Origin: Madurella fahalii
Taxonomy: Eukaryota; Ascomycota; Sordariomycetes; Sordariales
Assembly (NCBI GenBank): GCA_029876055.1
Contig: CM056874.1
Span: forward strand, 4,650,001-4,714,000
Direction of reading: 5' to 3'
DNA: 64,000 bases
Shown here: positions 12,009-24,305 of the stretch, piece after piece
Numbering within the stretch: position 1 is the stretch's first letter
Layout of the letters: each line of letters starts with the position of its first letter
Position numbers and translations under genes: made by a program
The notes under the pieces: model-generated
Database searches by the model: none
Told to the model about the DNA's origin: nothing
What the model saw: the letters and a program-made list of their open reading frames with translations, nothing else

Positions 12009-13476
12009 ATGAGAAGACCAGCTCTCCGACTGCTAGCCTCAGCACCACACGCAAGATTGCGGGCGACGACGGCCGCCCCAGTCTCCCGGTCCGCCATCGG
12101 TATCCCAGCACCGATCGCGCACTCAGCGCCATGGCGTTGCCGACCCTGTCCGCGACAAGACCAGCTGCTGCTGTCGCGGCAGTGCCCGAGATTTCTGACG
12201 GCATCCGCGCCGTTTCTTGCAGACGGCCCCTTGGCGCCGCACACCGTGTCGCCGTCGGCCGCATCTCCCCCGCTGGATGAGGACGGACGACTCGACCCGT
12301 CAGCGTTCCCTAAACTGCCGTTCCGCTTCGACACGGGCATCGCTCTCTTTGCGAAGCGGACTCCGCGGCCCTTTCCGCCCCCGTTCCTCTCGCCCCCTTC
12401 GGGCTCGTTCAGCGACCCGCTCAGCACGCACGACCGGAGCCGGGACCGGCGTCGGGCCTACGTGGACGGCCATCTCATACAAGGATTCACAAACGGCGAT
12501 GACGCCGTGTTTGCGAGTGATTACTTTGTCTGCGCGAATGACGGCGTGGGCGCCTGGGCCACGAGGCCGAGAGGACATGCTGGGTGAGCAAACCGCTGTT
12601 TGAGCCAGTTGCAAAATGGGACGCTTGATGCTAATGAGAAGGCCCATCTGTGTTCAGGCTATGGGCGCGTCTTATTCTACACTTTTGGGCAACCGCCATC
12701 TTTGAAGATGCCGCCCGGCAGGGCGGGTCGTACCAGCCCGACCCCGTTGCCTACCTGCAGCGCGCGTACGAGCAGACCATCGAGGCCACCAGCGAACCCA
12801 ACGACTGGCAGGGCACAACGACGGCATCGGGCGCGCAGCTACACTACCGGCGCCTGAGCGGTAACAGCGGAGGAGCCGGCGGCGATGGTGACGGCGACAT
12901 CGTGGAACCCCTCCTGTACGTCACCAACCTTGGCGATTCGCAGGTCATGGTGATTCGCCCATCGACGCGCGAGATGATATACAAGTCTACAGAGCAGTGG
13001 CATTGGTTCGATTGTCCGCGGCAACTGGGCACCAACAGCCCGGATACGCCGGTGAACTGCGCCGTTGTGGACCAGGTGCCGATCCGTGAGGGAGACGTCG
13101 TGCTGGCCATGTCGGACGGGGTGATTGATAACCTGTGGGGCCACGAGATTGTAGACAAAGTCTGCGAGAGCCTGGAAAAATGGCGCGCAGGAGATGTCAA
13201 GGCGCGAAGCGTGCCACTGGACGGTGCTGCTGGCGATGACAGCGGGATGGGGTTTGTTGCCGACGAGTTGATGGAGGCGGCCAGAACGATTGCGGTCGAT
13301 CCATTTGCCGAGAGCCCGTTCATGGAGCATGCCATTGAGGAAGGGCTAGCAAGTGGCGGTGGTGAGTTGTGTCTTTCCTACCCGTGCCATTAGTTCCGAC
13401 TAACCGGTCATTGAACGCAGGGAAACTAGACGACATCAGCGTCGTGACTGCGCTATGTCGGAGGAACGACGGTTGA
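12009..13476 (+). CDS. PTC7: Mitochondrial protein phosphatase 2C, Ptc7-like
   Basis: PP2C-type, metal-dependent Ser/Thr phosphatase of the Ptc7 family, which in yeast acts in the mitochondrion on coenzyme Q biosynthesis and related targets. Exons 12009-12583, 12658-13361 and 13421-13476 give 444 residues. The N-terminus (MRRPALRLLASAPHARLRAT) is rich in Arg, Ala and Leu with no acid, as in a mitochondrial presequence. Catalytic-core signatures in order: GDDAVFA with ANDGVGAW (metal-binding Asp), TNLGDSQVMVIR, AMSDGVIDNL and the terminal KLDDISVVTAL, recovered only when the last intron is removed. A Gly/Asp-rich insert (GGAGGDGDGD) precedes the TNLGDS motif. An in-frame ATG at 11877 would add 44 residues; the later one is preferred for its leader quality. 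The last intron carries a clear GACTAAC branch site. Confidence 0.9.
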
Positions 13477-15028
13477 TGGTAACGCAACCTCCAGAGGGCA
13501 GATTATGTGGAAGATACGTATCTCCACGCTTCGGCAACGTCATAAAACCTAGACGATGTAAACCGAGGGCCGCCGCGCGATGGCAACAGATACGACTTGC
13601 TACTACTTGTGTTTCCTATTCTATATTCCTTTTTTTCTCCAGGGATTTGGGAGTTGTATCGGTGGGGAGGTTTAGAGCCAAGGAGTAGGTACATAGGGGT
13701 ACTGCTGTTTGTTTGAAATACCACATCGGCCCCACTTTCTGGGGCCTATCGAGCCCCCCAACAAAGCGTGCAGTTTACAATACCTATATCTCTATACCAG
13801 TAGTGCTATAGGGGTTTGCTGAGCCCCCCGGGAGAGCATTTATATTAATCAACCGTCAGGGGTTATTCCTAATAATGCTGAAGGCAGATACATGGTTCAA
13901 CTACGATTCGTAGAGGAATTGAGTTATGATACACAGCCGCTATCATGACAGGAGACTTCTCCTTAGGCGGTCAGAAGCTGAATTCCCGTGAGGGACTACC
14001 TCCGTGTTCTAATACTCAGATTCGTGATGTCATCCCTCATCACTCGGTCAGTTTCGGACCCTGCGTGCATGTCACATGACATCAACCTTCTGTATTATAG
14101 TACGTTGTAGTTCTATAGACGCTAGCAGACTACTTCTAACCCTCCCTATGTCGAGTGCGCTGTTCCGTCCCACTTATATACCTCCCGGCAGAAACCATAT
14201 ACGGGAACAAATCCAAGGTCAGAGAGGCAATGCTCTCTCTTCTCCCCCATTATCAGAACCTCGAGGCTTACAATAGGCTAGCTCCAAAGGCACTGGCCTC
14301 AGTTGCTCTGCAAAGAGACAGAAACAACCACACAGGACTCAGCCCTACAACCGTAGATTTTCCAAAATTTATTTGAAGCGCACGAAACTAGTACCAACGG
14401 GCTCAGCTTGCTACCTCGTGTACAGCCTATTCCTTCCGCAACGCAAAAGATTTCAGGGGCATATTTGCTATGATTATTAGAGACCGAGCGCAAAGATCAC
14501 GGACCCTTCGTCTCCTACACTAAAGAGCTCCAATTTGTTAATCAAACTCAAGGCCAGTTGCGAGAAAATAAAACATCTTCAGACCAAAACTTTACGGCCA
14601 CCTGTACTATCCCGCTAAATGGAACGGAAGGTAGGAGACATAAGAAGAATTCCACTAGGTTTGGATCTTGCCGCGGCTCGCGCCCAGCCATCAACCCTCA
14701 TTCATTTCTCGCGAAGCATATCCCCTGCGGGACGCCGTCTCACTAGTCACCGCCACAACCCTCGGCAAGAGCCCGCATCAATCATGTCAGTCGACTCTTT
14801 TTCCCGATGGCTGCTGCTGACGTTGCAGTTTGGCTAGTATGGAGGGCCCGTCCGGCAGAATTAGAGCTCAAGATAGCCCATATCGAGATTGAAAACGACA
14901 ATTGTATCCGCAACGACACTCGGGGCCTGGTGAAGAGAAAGAAAAAAAAAAAAAAGAAAAAGAAAAGGAGCGCATAGCGGCTCTACATGCGGATATCGAT
15001 ATAGCGCACTCCCATAGCCCTACTCGAT
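13477..15028. other. Intergenic, no gene seen
   Basis: This stretch lies between convergent genes. It is more AT-rich, with short open frames only. It contains GGGGCC/GGCCCC-type short inverted repeats near 13735-13830 and a purine tract at about 14934-14968 (A-rich with G interruptions). It may be decayed repeat DNA, but no family can be named. Confidence 0.5.
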
Positions 15029-16064
15029 TCAAATCTCGCCGGAGGGCGCATGGTGGCGGAGGATTCCGAGTATCTCCTGCCACGTCTCCCGGTATAAGTC
15101 GTTGCCGCGCTCGCTCTCCATAAACTGGCTCGGCCTACAGGTATATTGTCAGCGAAGTCGCTAGTGTAACTGCGCAGGCTACTTACGGTAGATATTTGTC
15201 GTTTGTCCAGAACTTTCCTTGGCTCTCACGGCCAAGACCGGTAGCGCTGACCAGCGTCCGGCTGCCTTGCTCAGCTGACCGGCCAAGAAACAGGTAGAAT
15301 ACGGCCATGAAGATGCGCTGCGAAAGCGGGTGATTGCGGCCCATATTGGTCTTGCACATGCCAGGGCACGAAGCGTTGACGACAACCCGGTCGCCACTAA
15401 GGCGCTCCACTAGCCCCCGTACAATAAAGATGCCGGCCAGCTTAACTAGGTAGTACTGGCTAACCTGGTCAAACTTCGACTCGTTGTTCAGCCGCTGTAT
15501 CAACGTCTCGCCTTCAGCAATCCATTCCGGCTTGACCTCGAGGTGGGCAATACTATTAACAAAGGATATACAGGGGACGAAGCCGTCGGCCGAGGCGGCA
15601 GCAGTCTCGCGTAGCTTGGGCAGCAGTAGAGTTGCTAGGAGGGTAGTTGATAGCACGTTCACCTGTAGCGCCATCTCATATCCATCAGGGCTCTTGCCGA
15701 AGCCCGGGGTAGAAATGCCAGCAGTAAGCTGGACAACGTGCAGCTGGGGCATACGTTGGTTGATTCGTTCGGCGAACTCTCGGACGGATGCGAACGTCGT
15801 CAACTCGAGAATCTCAATGACAAAAATGTCGACGGGGCATTTCGTCGCGCGGATGATGGCAGCCTTAGCCTCCTCGCCCTTCTGTTGCGACCGTACGGCC
15901 AGGATCAGCGGTTTCGCGCCGAGCGTAGCGTATTTAATAGCGGCCGCATGGCCCAGCCCAGAATTGGCGCCTGTGACGAGTACGGCCTTGTCTTTGAAGG
16001 AGAGGTTTTGAGGGTCCGCGGGAGGGTGGCGTGCCGCCCACCAGAGCTCCTTTAGAGACGACAT
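15029..16064 (-). CDS. Short-chain dehydrogenase/reductase, retinol-dehydrogenase-like
   Basis: NAD(P)-dependent oxidoreductase of the classical SDR superfamily; substrate unknown. Exons 16064-15187 and 15134-15029 give about 327 residues. The Rossmann cofactor motif is TGANSGLG at about residues 31-38, followed by LAVRS near residue 57. The motif usually written NNAG reads LTAG here. The active-site region is FVNSIAHL, with Tyr and Lys of the YxxxK motif in YYLVK. The second exon supplies a C-terminus (ETWQEILGILRHHAP) typical of fungal SDRs related to retinol dehydrogenases. The intron has a strong GTAAGT donor. A TATA-like element lies about 95 bp upstream. No biosynthetic partner genes are adjacent, so a secondary-metabolite role is not supported by context. 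It sits at the edge of the accessory stretch. Confidence 0.9.
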
Positions 16065-16155
16065 TGTCGAGGTTTAGCGTGAGAGGGGTTAGCAGGCGAT
16101 GGCGGAAAAATCGTCGACAACGTCTGATTTATTGCCAGCAGTGATTCCTTGGCTG

Positions 16156-16165
16156 TTTTTTTATA
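16156..16165 (-). promoter_or_regulatory. TATA box of the SDR gene
   Basis: TATAAAAAAA reads on the minus strand about 95 bp upstream of the dehydrogenase ATG, a usual distance for a fungal TATA box when a short leader is present. Confidence 0.5.
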
Positions 16166-18031
16166 ACCTCTTCCGGTCCAGTTGCAATGCACTTCATGCT
16201 GACCAACACGTATAATGAAGCTACCAGATTACGGGGTTTGAATGGTTTACTGTCCAGCCAAGACGCCAAACCCCGGGGGGGGGGGGCTGCTACGATATCC
16301 AAGCATTGTTTACAGTAGCTGCAAATATTGCGATTTATTGTCCCAGCTGCCCTTGTCTATGAACCCCAGTGCTGCGGACGCGGCCAAAGTGGCAGCAGTG
16401 GCTTGTGACTCGAGCGCTGAAAGACGATCAAACCTCCCACCTGGCACTTCCTTCGTCAGACCCCCAGCAACTCCCTGGTACTGTACACGTAATTCACCTG
16501 CACTAGGTGTAACCTTTCAAACCCCAGAAAGTTATACCAGAACACGGCTAGGCGGATGCCGTCAACCGAGAGAGCAGGCCATCCCATGCTAGGTGTGCTC
16601 CCCATTTTGCAGCACATTCATGAATCATTTATGCGGATAGTGTACTAACAGTACTGCTACCCAGCCACAACCGTTATGAGTCCGCACCGTGCCGCCGAGC
16701 TCCCCTCTAGTCCCTAGAACCTTGTTCCTGTACAGCACTACACGTAGTGTAGTGTGTTTGGCTTCTAAGCTTGCCGTCCCACGTCTTGGCGCTGTCCCTC
16801 AGCCCTACTACGTACGTCTCCACATATCTAGCGTGAGGGGACACAACCTTAAGTTAGTGTCGAAACGCCAGTCCTAATCGGGATATCTAGATATCTACGT
16901 GTAGCTCATCCGACTGGTCCACATAGGGATATCAGACCCCTGGCCCCGACCTCAACGCCGATGCCAACACCTGTGGTGACGGCGAAGACAGGCTTCCGCA
17001 GCGGTATTGAGCTCGCTGATTCAGTTGACAAACATGGCCTCCATAGGTACCTGGCGCCGGATCAAAGCTTGATGGTATTCTTCCGCCACGAATCTCGGAT
17101 CGGACCCACGCCGTCGGGTCCGCTCCCCTCACTATCCGTTACCAGCCAGCCTCTGCTCCCAGAAACCCACCGGCGGCTGTCACCGTCAACCCCGTTGATG
17201 TCAAGCTTATCGGTGAAGTGGCGACTGAGGGGCCATAGCGAGCAGTGACTGTGCCGGGACCGTTGTGTGCTACGTTTCCATCGTCGGTGATCGTGTCTGC
17301 GCTGCCACCACACCCACGCACCCAGTGTCTCCGCGGATCGGGGTCTTCGCCGAGAGTGTTTGCGCGACTGCCGTCTGCAGGCTAAAAAGCCCGATGGCAT
17401 GTCTTTTTCATCCGCAGCGGCTCTTAGTATCTCTGTCGCTACAATTGGGAACGCCCTGGTCGGGTTCCTGAAGGTGCCCCAACAGAGTATCCTGCCAAAA
17501 AAAAAGGCCTAGTACGTCCTAGTTTGCGGCGGCAATTCCTCCCGCCGTACCGGGTCGCGCAAGGGGATTCTAAGATCAGGAACTCTCGGGAACGCCATAC
17601 TCTCCTGAAGGGCCCGCCGTCTAAAGCATTACAAGACGTCGGTAAAGGAGGTAGAGGAAGTGGAAGAAACGAGAAATAAGTGGTCCGATTTCAAAATCGG
17701 CTGAAACGTGTCAACCACGCCCTCTCCCTACTAATTGGTGTCTTTTTTTTTTTTCTTTATTGTCAACGTTGGTATGGGAACGGAATAATATAGACGAGGG
17801 ATTCCGTTTACGCCTATGAGTAGGTAATCTGCAGAGCATAACCCCCAGTCTCCCGACTAGCTTGATGCACGGGAGGGCTACAGTGGCTGGTGGGACGGTC
17901 GAACGTAGCTCTATATAGTAGAGCGGATTCAAAAGCATACAATAGCTGCTGGAGGTAACGTAATCCAGCTTCTTTGACATTATCATGTTTCTCGGTAATA
18001 TCCACCGCCTGACGGATTCGCAGCAGACGGC
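16166..18031. other. Intergenic, no gene seen
   Basis: A long gene-poor stretch with a C/G homopolymer at about 16272-16287, several short palindromes near 16740-16910, and an A9 run near 17502. One frame at about 17150-17240 (reading VNPVDVKLIGEVATEG) looks briefly protein-like but is bounded by stops on both sides. It may be a relic; no function can be assigned. Confidence 0.45.
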
Positions 18032-20002
18032 CTATTCTAGCTCAAACACTTTTGCTTCATCCTCACGCCACCAAATATTCTCTCCGTACATCCAGTCCTC
18101 TAGGTATGACTGCCCCAGAACCCGGAAACGTCCAGCTGAGGACTCTCGAAGTATGATGGGGGTTCTGGAGCCGTGAATAACGCAGACTAGATCGCCGGGC
18201 CGTGAAAGGGGCGGCGACAGCCCAAGAAGTTTTCTATGCCGCGTGGCGTAAAACGCGCGGACAGACTTTCGGTTAGTTTTGCTCGTAAACCGTCGCAGCA
18301 GAGCATCTCCAAGCGCCACCGAGCTCTCAAACCCGGCAGATCCGCCACCGCCGTAGTCGTGCCTTCCTGGGTTAGCTTCGTGCACTCTCAGGATTCCCAG
18401 GGCTGACTCAAGTTGCTCGTCCCACTGCCCGTCGGTATCGTCAAGCTCTCGATCGTAGCAGAGTAAAACTTTGACTGCCCGATGGTACAGTGCAGCCTCG
18501 GGCACGGCTTCCAGCAGGGTGTCCTGCCCGGCGTATAGGTGTAACGCCATCTCGAAAATCCGGTGGCGGCCCAGGCATTTCATCAGCGTGAAGGGGTCTC
18601 CGGTTCTCGGAAACTCATGCCCCGTCGATAAAACATCGAGCACATCGACTACGTTGCCACGGACTCGCAATACCCGACCACAGTCCTCCGGCGGGGTCGG
18701 ACTATACTCGTAATCGCCGCTGGCGCGAAAGCTTGAACCAGCGCTTCCGGCCAACCCGCTCATTGTGCTTGGCATGCGCCAGTCGATAGCCCATGAGGGT
18801 ACATGCGAGGTTTCGCAGCCAGGCCCGATCGGCGGATACCGTGTGTAAGCAAATATATCTAGGCGCTTACTGGCTGCTGCAAGCGCGGCCGAGGTCTTGA
18901 TGAAGACGTCCTCGACCGTTAATGCATAGTCAGCCTCAAGATTTCGTTGTTCCCCTTGGAGGGACAAGTATGCGTAGACGCGATCCCGGGGGTCCGTGCA
19001 GTCCATGGTTGGACTCAGACGTCCTAGCAGCTGGAGGAAGTCGTGCTGCGTCTGTGCCTTCTTGCTGATCCAACTTTTTCTGCAGTATTGGATGTGACGG
19101 ATTGCGGCAGCGGCCATCGTCTTAAGCACCGACGCTCCGGACAGGGTCCCTTGGGCCTTCTTGGTGACCGATGCGAGACCAAGGATTGTTAAATCCATTG
19201 ATTCCCATCGAAACACGTCCTTGGATACGCGGACTGTACAGTCCACTGCGAGGGCAACTTCCTGGATAACCCAAGCTCGCGTGAACCAGGTTGGCCTGTT
19301 AGACGGCACGTGGATGCTTAGCAGAGAACGATGAGTTCTTACCAGGCACGGTTCATCAAATTGAGGAGCCCGGGTTCGGTTCGATCCGTCGCGAGCTCTT
19401 ATTCGCGTAAGCAGGCGGCCGTGTAAATTACCTTACTTACACTCCAGTAGAGGGGAGTGTGTCGCCACACGTTACTCACCAAACCGTGCTTCAATGGTCT
19501 CAACGATACTCGGTAAGGCCAGGTGAAGAGGATCGTTTCTGGTAATACCCAGCCGATCGATGTTTCGGATCAGATCAAGTGCTGCCGTCTCGCTATCGCC
19601 GGCTTCCCCAAGCCACACCAAAGTCCTACGGCTCTCACGGTATATTGACGCCATCAGCGCAACCTGGCTATTGCGCTCAGGGATGTCCTCCTGGTTGATG
19701 CATATTTGATCGGCCCAATATGCCGCTGCATGGTCCTTCTCAAACTCGTCTTCGTGGAGGCGCTTTAGAAAGTTGTTCAAATTCGGCGTGATCATGAGTA
19801 TCTGGTTTCCGACTTTGATAGGCACCTTGTCGCTCATATTTCCCCATGTGTATGATAGCGCTTCAAAGCCGTCATTGTCGTACAAGTGCGTTTCGATGAG
19901 CTGAATAGAAAGGGGATCGCCCTCGACGGTCAATGAGGGACCAAATCTAATCAGGCGAATACTGGAATCGCTTTCCAGTGGTGAGTACTGGTAGCGGCTC
20001 AT
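18032..20002 (-). CDS. HET-domain (heterokaryon incompatibility) protein
   Basis: HET-domain protein; such proteins mediate non-self recognition and can trigger cell death when hyphae of different genotype fuse. Exons 20002-19480, 19397-19343 and 19295-18032 give 613 residues with all phases correct. The domain occupies roughly residues 40-210: FEALSYTWGN, then AAYWADQICINQED, then WFTRAWVIQEVAL, the three most conserved blocks. The rest resembles the variable region common in this family (DPRDRVYAYLSL, then VPSWAIDW). The start is the ATG at 20002; two codons upstream a TTG lengthens the open frame but is not a eukaryotic start. The second exon is only 55 nt and its upstream acceptor is AAG, less common than CAG or TAG. 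No NACHT, WD40 or ankyrin repeats follow. It lies in the gene-poor accessory stretch. Confidence 0.9.
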
Positions 20003-20952
20003 CGTCAACCGTAAAAGTTGCTCAGCTTTGATATCGAGTATCTTTGAAACCAGGTTGTGAGTAGGTATTGTAGGACGTTGGCCGGCGCGGGTCGCCCGTG
20101 CGGCAGGTCATATATATCTGAGGCGGCCAATTGGAGAATGGCCAATGGAATTAGGTCCACACACTCAGACACTGCACTCTGGATTGGCTGTATTCATTGC
20201 AACTGTGTGGTTGTGTTTACGTAAGGTACAATACTTTCTGCAATTCAGCAGGGTACCTTACCTTATATCAATTGTGTTCACTATTTAAGACAGTTAATTC
20301 ACCCAAGTACTTGATGTATGACGGGATGTGGAAGACAGGGAAGCTATAAGCAACCGGAGATGAGCAGAAACCCCAGATAGTGACGTGGGGGTATGAAATC
20401 AACGGCGCAGCGCCTCGACGCCGGCATCCTGATCATAACGCAAGGGCTCAAGCTCCCTGCTTGGTTTGGTTTGGGTTATTATGTCCTGCTCTCTCCCCTA
20501 CAGTGCGGCCACGCGGTTGGTCCGGAGTCTCGAACTCCCATGCATATCCCGCAATGCAGTGGCGCAATTCGCGTCCAAGAGCGTAAGCAGTGAATCTAAG
20601 TTCACGAAATGACAAAGGGGTTAGTAGCTGCGGGTATTAGTAAATGGGGTTTTACATCGGGCCATATAGTAGTTCTCAGGTGGCTGGCAAAAGCATCTCG
20701 ATTACGCAAGATTGTGGCTATTTCAAACATCGAATTAAACGCTCAGTCAGGTACCTAGGTATGGTACTTGATCCCCGAATTCATCGTATCGATCCCGAGC
20801 CCCGCGCACTCCTTCTCCCGGATTTCAACCAGGCTCTGCGCATCCCCGGCCCAGGTCAACGCCAATACCAATCATAATGCCATTGTCCCACCATGAAAGG
20901 CTGATTGTGTCAGAGACTCATCTCCTTCGCACCCTTTACCTAGCATAGGTAG
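20003..20952. other. Intergenic, no gene seen
   Basis: Upstream region of the HET gene and 3' flank of the CorA-like gene. It has AGGTACCTTAC-type short repeats near 20225-20270 and 20745-20765. Open frames are under 80 codons and unconvincing. Confidence 0.5.
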
Positions 20953-22772
20953 CTACACAGTACTCTTAGGGCTCTCCCCTGCTGCGGGAGCCTTTCTCAC
21001 AGTGGTAAATATACGACGGAGGAACGGCCCAGTCGCTTTTTCTGTGCTCTCCAGGACGTTGCTGACGGCAAACAATGCGCTAGTGGTAGTAGTGGCCGTA
21101 TCCTGATTATTACCTCGAGGATCCTCATGTGGAGATGGCGTCTCAGCTGACGGGGGGTCGGTTGAGTAGTTCCTCGAAAGTTCCAATGATCCGTCCAAGA
21201 GCCCACCAGCCTCGGGCACGCCTTGGTTTGAGGCTCTGTACAATATCACAGCGTGGTCAGCTTCCGATCTCAGAGCGGCCATCTAGACAACAAGGGGGGG
21301 TTGCGAGAAACACAATATCTACTCACAGGTGAGGTTGGATGAGGTGCCACACTGGGTATAAGATCCAGTGCGGTAGCTGAGATCCATTCCCTGACGGATT
21401 GTGAGAAATATCCGTCCCGGCGCCGGCAACTCGCCACCATCCCTCTATGGTCACAAAAGTGAGGCCGATAGAGAATGCCAAATAGATCCAGAAATAACCC
21501 GAGAACACAGGGGCGTGTGCTTCGGTGCTGCCATCCTGAGGTGCCGGGTCAGCGGAAGGGTCAGCTGCGGGTACTGGTTGATATCTCCAATCCTTCCAGT
21601 CGTTCTGGAAGTTGAAGATAGGCATGGCAAATATTGTCTGGATAGAAGAACGGGGCGGGTTAGAAGCTGTATTACGCGTGAAGCGCTAGACTCTTACCGC
21701 TACAGAAGTCATGGGTAAATACAGCATGGCGAGAAATGCGATCAGGGTGCCAGTCTTTGCTGTTTTAGCGCTATCGGCAGCATCCCGTCGAGTCAGTTCA
21801 GCCATTATCTCCATAACGCAGTTAGCTGCAGTTCTGCAAGTGCGGTCTGAGCGGGGTCTGGGTCGTATTTACCGTGGTCGACATGGAGGACATGTCTTGC
21901 ACTGAGATGCGGGTCACAGCGATGAGAGCGTCGAGCTGGAGAAAGATATCTTGAAATCGCATCTTTATCTTCTGCTCGACGTAGCTCCTGATATGCTCGT
22001 GATCACTGTTTTCGTCGCCGCCATTGGTTGCGTTTCCACGTTTCGTACTGCCGTTTTTCGTGCTGCCCCCTTCTCCCGGGTCATGGCCGTTGTCGTTTTC
22101 TTCATGACTCCGGCAGTAAGTTTCCAGTGCCTTTCTCAGGTTGTCTTTCGTAGATTTGACTGCCTCTTCTAACCATAAACTGTCGGACCTGATGGCCTCA
22201 ACCTGCATAGCATACTCCGTTCCTTTTCTACCGGTAACGAATAGCATATCTCGAGACTTTCTAATCATTTGGATGCATCCGTCTCGCATATCCTCAACAG
22301 GATTTGTCAAAAGATCCGACATGAGCTCGGCCGACAGGCCAAGCATGAGGAGGGGGTGCCCGATGGCTTCCTCTGCGTTGCCGAGCAGGTTCTCGATCTT
22401 GTCTACCTGCTGTGGAGTGGCGCCTAGGATGACGGCCAGGGTTAAATTCGCATCTTTAAAGTGTGTCGCCGATAACGCAAAATTTTGCCCCGAGGGAACC
22501 GAAGTGTTTACCGTACACATTTGCAGCGTGTCGGACGTCTCTCCGTAAGGATCTTCCGCGGAAAGGTGATAGGATGCGATGGTGATCGATGTGAGTTTCT
22601 GTCTGATGGCTTTGACTAGCAAGTTGTACAAGCAGAACTTCGTGACGATTTCTTGCCACTGTTCTCTTGTTATAGGCAGGTCCGAAAGTTCCGACGGAAT
22701 GGTCGGGAAGACATCATTGGCGCGAGGACAGAAGCTGTGTCGTATTTCAGTGACAGTGGACGAATCTGGCAT
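20953..22772 (-). CDS. CorA-like two-helix membrane protein (function unknown)
   Basis: Uncharacterised fungal protein with the layout of CorA-like transporters: a long cytosolic helical part and two closely spaced transmembrane helices near the C-terminus. Exons 22772-21873, 21808-21698, 21637-21327 and 21235-20953 give 534 residues. Helix 1 (LIAFLAMLYLPMTSVATIFA) appears only after two introns are removed; helix 2 is SGYFWIYLAFSIGLTFVTIEG. The GMN motif of true Mg channels is absent. A lysine, glycine and asparagine-rich segment (about residues 235-265) separates the globular part from the coil leading to the membrane. The acidic tail ends KAPAAGESPKSTV. The last intron uses GTGAGT and TACAG; reading through would stop seven codons after PVWHLI's exon end region, so this splice is inferred. 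The ATG at 22772 is used because the upstream exon does not join in frame. Confidence 0.7.
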
Positions 22773-22911
22773 AAGGAGAGCTTACAAGATACAAAGGCCG
22801 GAAGGGAGCCGTGACTTCGCGCCGTCAGGTTTATACTTGAATAGAGGTGAGTCCTAACTCCAGTCAACTCTGGCTAGTGCAATCGTACGTGTCGTAGATG
22901 ATGCTGCTTAC

Positions 22912-23133
22912 CATGAATCGTTTCCAGAAGTCTTCATAGACTTGTTCCGAGGAGCGGTTCTCGGGGGGGGTTTCTTTGGGGGAAGAGTCAAATCTTTCGA
23001 TTCCACTGTCCGAATCGTCGAGTCCTGGGTTGAACTTTTGGATGACGGTTAGTGGTAGATCGGTCTCAACGCCATATTCGAACTCATCGAGGCCTTCCGC
23101 GGCAAGGAACGTTTCGCGTGGAGACCAGTCCAT
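22912..23133 (-). CDS. Probable upstream exon of the CorA-like gene, out of frame as sequenced
   Basis: An ATG at 23133 opens 74 codons of protein-like acidic sequence (MDWSPRETFLAAEGLDEF at the start, VYEDFWKRFM at the end) and stops at a good donor (ATG/GTAAGC). A good acceptor (TGCCAG) lies at 22766-22768, immediately within the first codons of the downstream exon, but joining the two gives a frame that stops at 22670. One base would restore the 534-residue protein. It may be the true first exon with an indel, a separate short transcript, or a coincidence. Confidence 0.4.
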
Positions 23134-23736
23134 GGTGCCGCATGGAGCGTGTACTCCGCGCTGGAAATCAGGTCTGAGAGGATGGAAAATGAAAGGGGTT
23201 GGTCTTCTCGGTCCATGACTCTGGTCTGGCTGGACGAGGGAGGGGTAATCCAGTGCTGTCCAGCCCCGACAGCATCCAGGACCGCCCCGGTGTCTTACTT
23301 GATAACATCATTGGTGTTGGGCGTGAGCGGCTTGCACGCTTTGCAGGATAACCCGCAGATGGTGTGGTCAGAGGAGACCGCCCACCTTTGTGGCTTGCCG
23401 TGGCGCCAAAGTCCCACGGCCTCTATTGGGCCAACCCCCAGAAACCCACAACAACTGCATCTGCGTGCCAGCATTGGAGGATTCGCAAGAGACCGGCCAC
23501 TTCATTGTCACGTGGATTGCTCCACGCGCAGATGTCGCCCGACGTGATTTCCAGACATTCAGTAACAAACCACATCTAAGACATGACCACGGCGCAACCG
23601 GCCAGCGCATCGCTCGTGTGAAGGGCGAGAAAATACCTTATATACGTCAGCACTTACGGGGGGCTAACACCGACCCTCTCACTTTCTATAACCATTTTAT
23701 TTCGGTGAACTGATTCAAGCACCTGCAATCCCTGTG
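23134..23736. other. Intergenic; upstream region of two divergent transcripts
   Basis: No gene was recognised. A TATA-like TTATATA lies at 23638-23644 on the plus strand, about 95 bp before the next ATG. Short open frames on both strands overlap and lack motifs. Confidence 0.5.
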
Positions 23737-24305
23737 ATGTTCAATCACCGACCGCTCTCTATGTTCGGAAAACCCACCCCTAAAGGCTGGTTCGAGGTGG
23801 AAGTTCGGCCAAACTACAACAACCCTAGGAAACTTAAGAAGATCCTAGATGGAATCTTCAAGCCCAACGAGTACAGAATACAGGTCCGTCTGTTAGGTTC
23901 CATTCCCATTAGCCCCCGCCGAAGGGACATCGGCTAATTGGACTGTCATGTCGCATTTTGTAGGCCTACCGAGATCGATGGATCATCATGACATCGCGGA
24001 AACTCACCGAAGTACCCATGCCGCGTGTTCCTTACCTCGATGCTTACCCTTTTACCTTTATCGCCATCTAACGTTACTAGGCCCAGATCAGCGAGATCAA
24101 CAAGCCTCGAGACGAGGCAATCGCCACCCCTAAGGCCAGTTCCAAAAATAGATTGAGGACATTCGCCAACATGCTCAGCGGTATGGGAATCGCAAGGTAC
24201 AGCGCGAAGCGGGGAGCGAAAGCGAAGGAGGCAAATGCATCCGAAGAGCTAAAGGACCAGAATAAGGCAAAGGATGCCGTCAACAAGACGGATACCGGCA
24301 ATTAG
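23737..24305 (+). CDS. Small three-exon protein of unknown function
   Basis: I do not recognise this gene. Exons 23737-23883, 23964-24011 and 24081-24305 are each a multiple of three and join without a stop to give 139 residues. The introns have GTCCGT/TTGTAG and GTACCC/ACTAG ends; the second has a CTAAC branch site close to its acceptor. The N-terminal part (MFNHRPLSMFGKPTPKGWFE) leads into a basic segment with the pattern NNPRKLKKILDGIFKPNEYR. The C-terminal 60 residues are Lys, Ala and Glu rich and probably helical or disordered. No signal peptide or membrane segment is seen. Its place next to HET and CorA-like genes, its short exons and unfamiliar sequence suggest a lineage-restricted gene. 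That three exons splice cleanly argues that it is real, but expression is unproven. Confidence 0.6.

Noticed and set aside
20500..20560. tRNA-like B box (GAGTTCGAGACTCC on the minus strand)
   Set aside because: No matching A box, acceptor stem or anticodon arm could be built around it.
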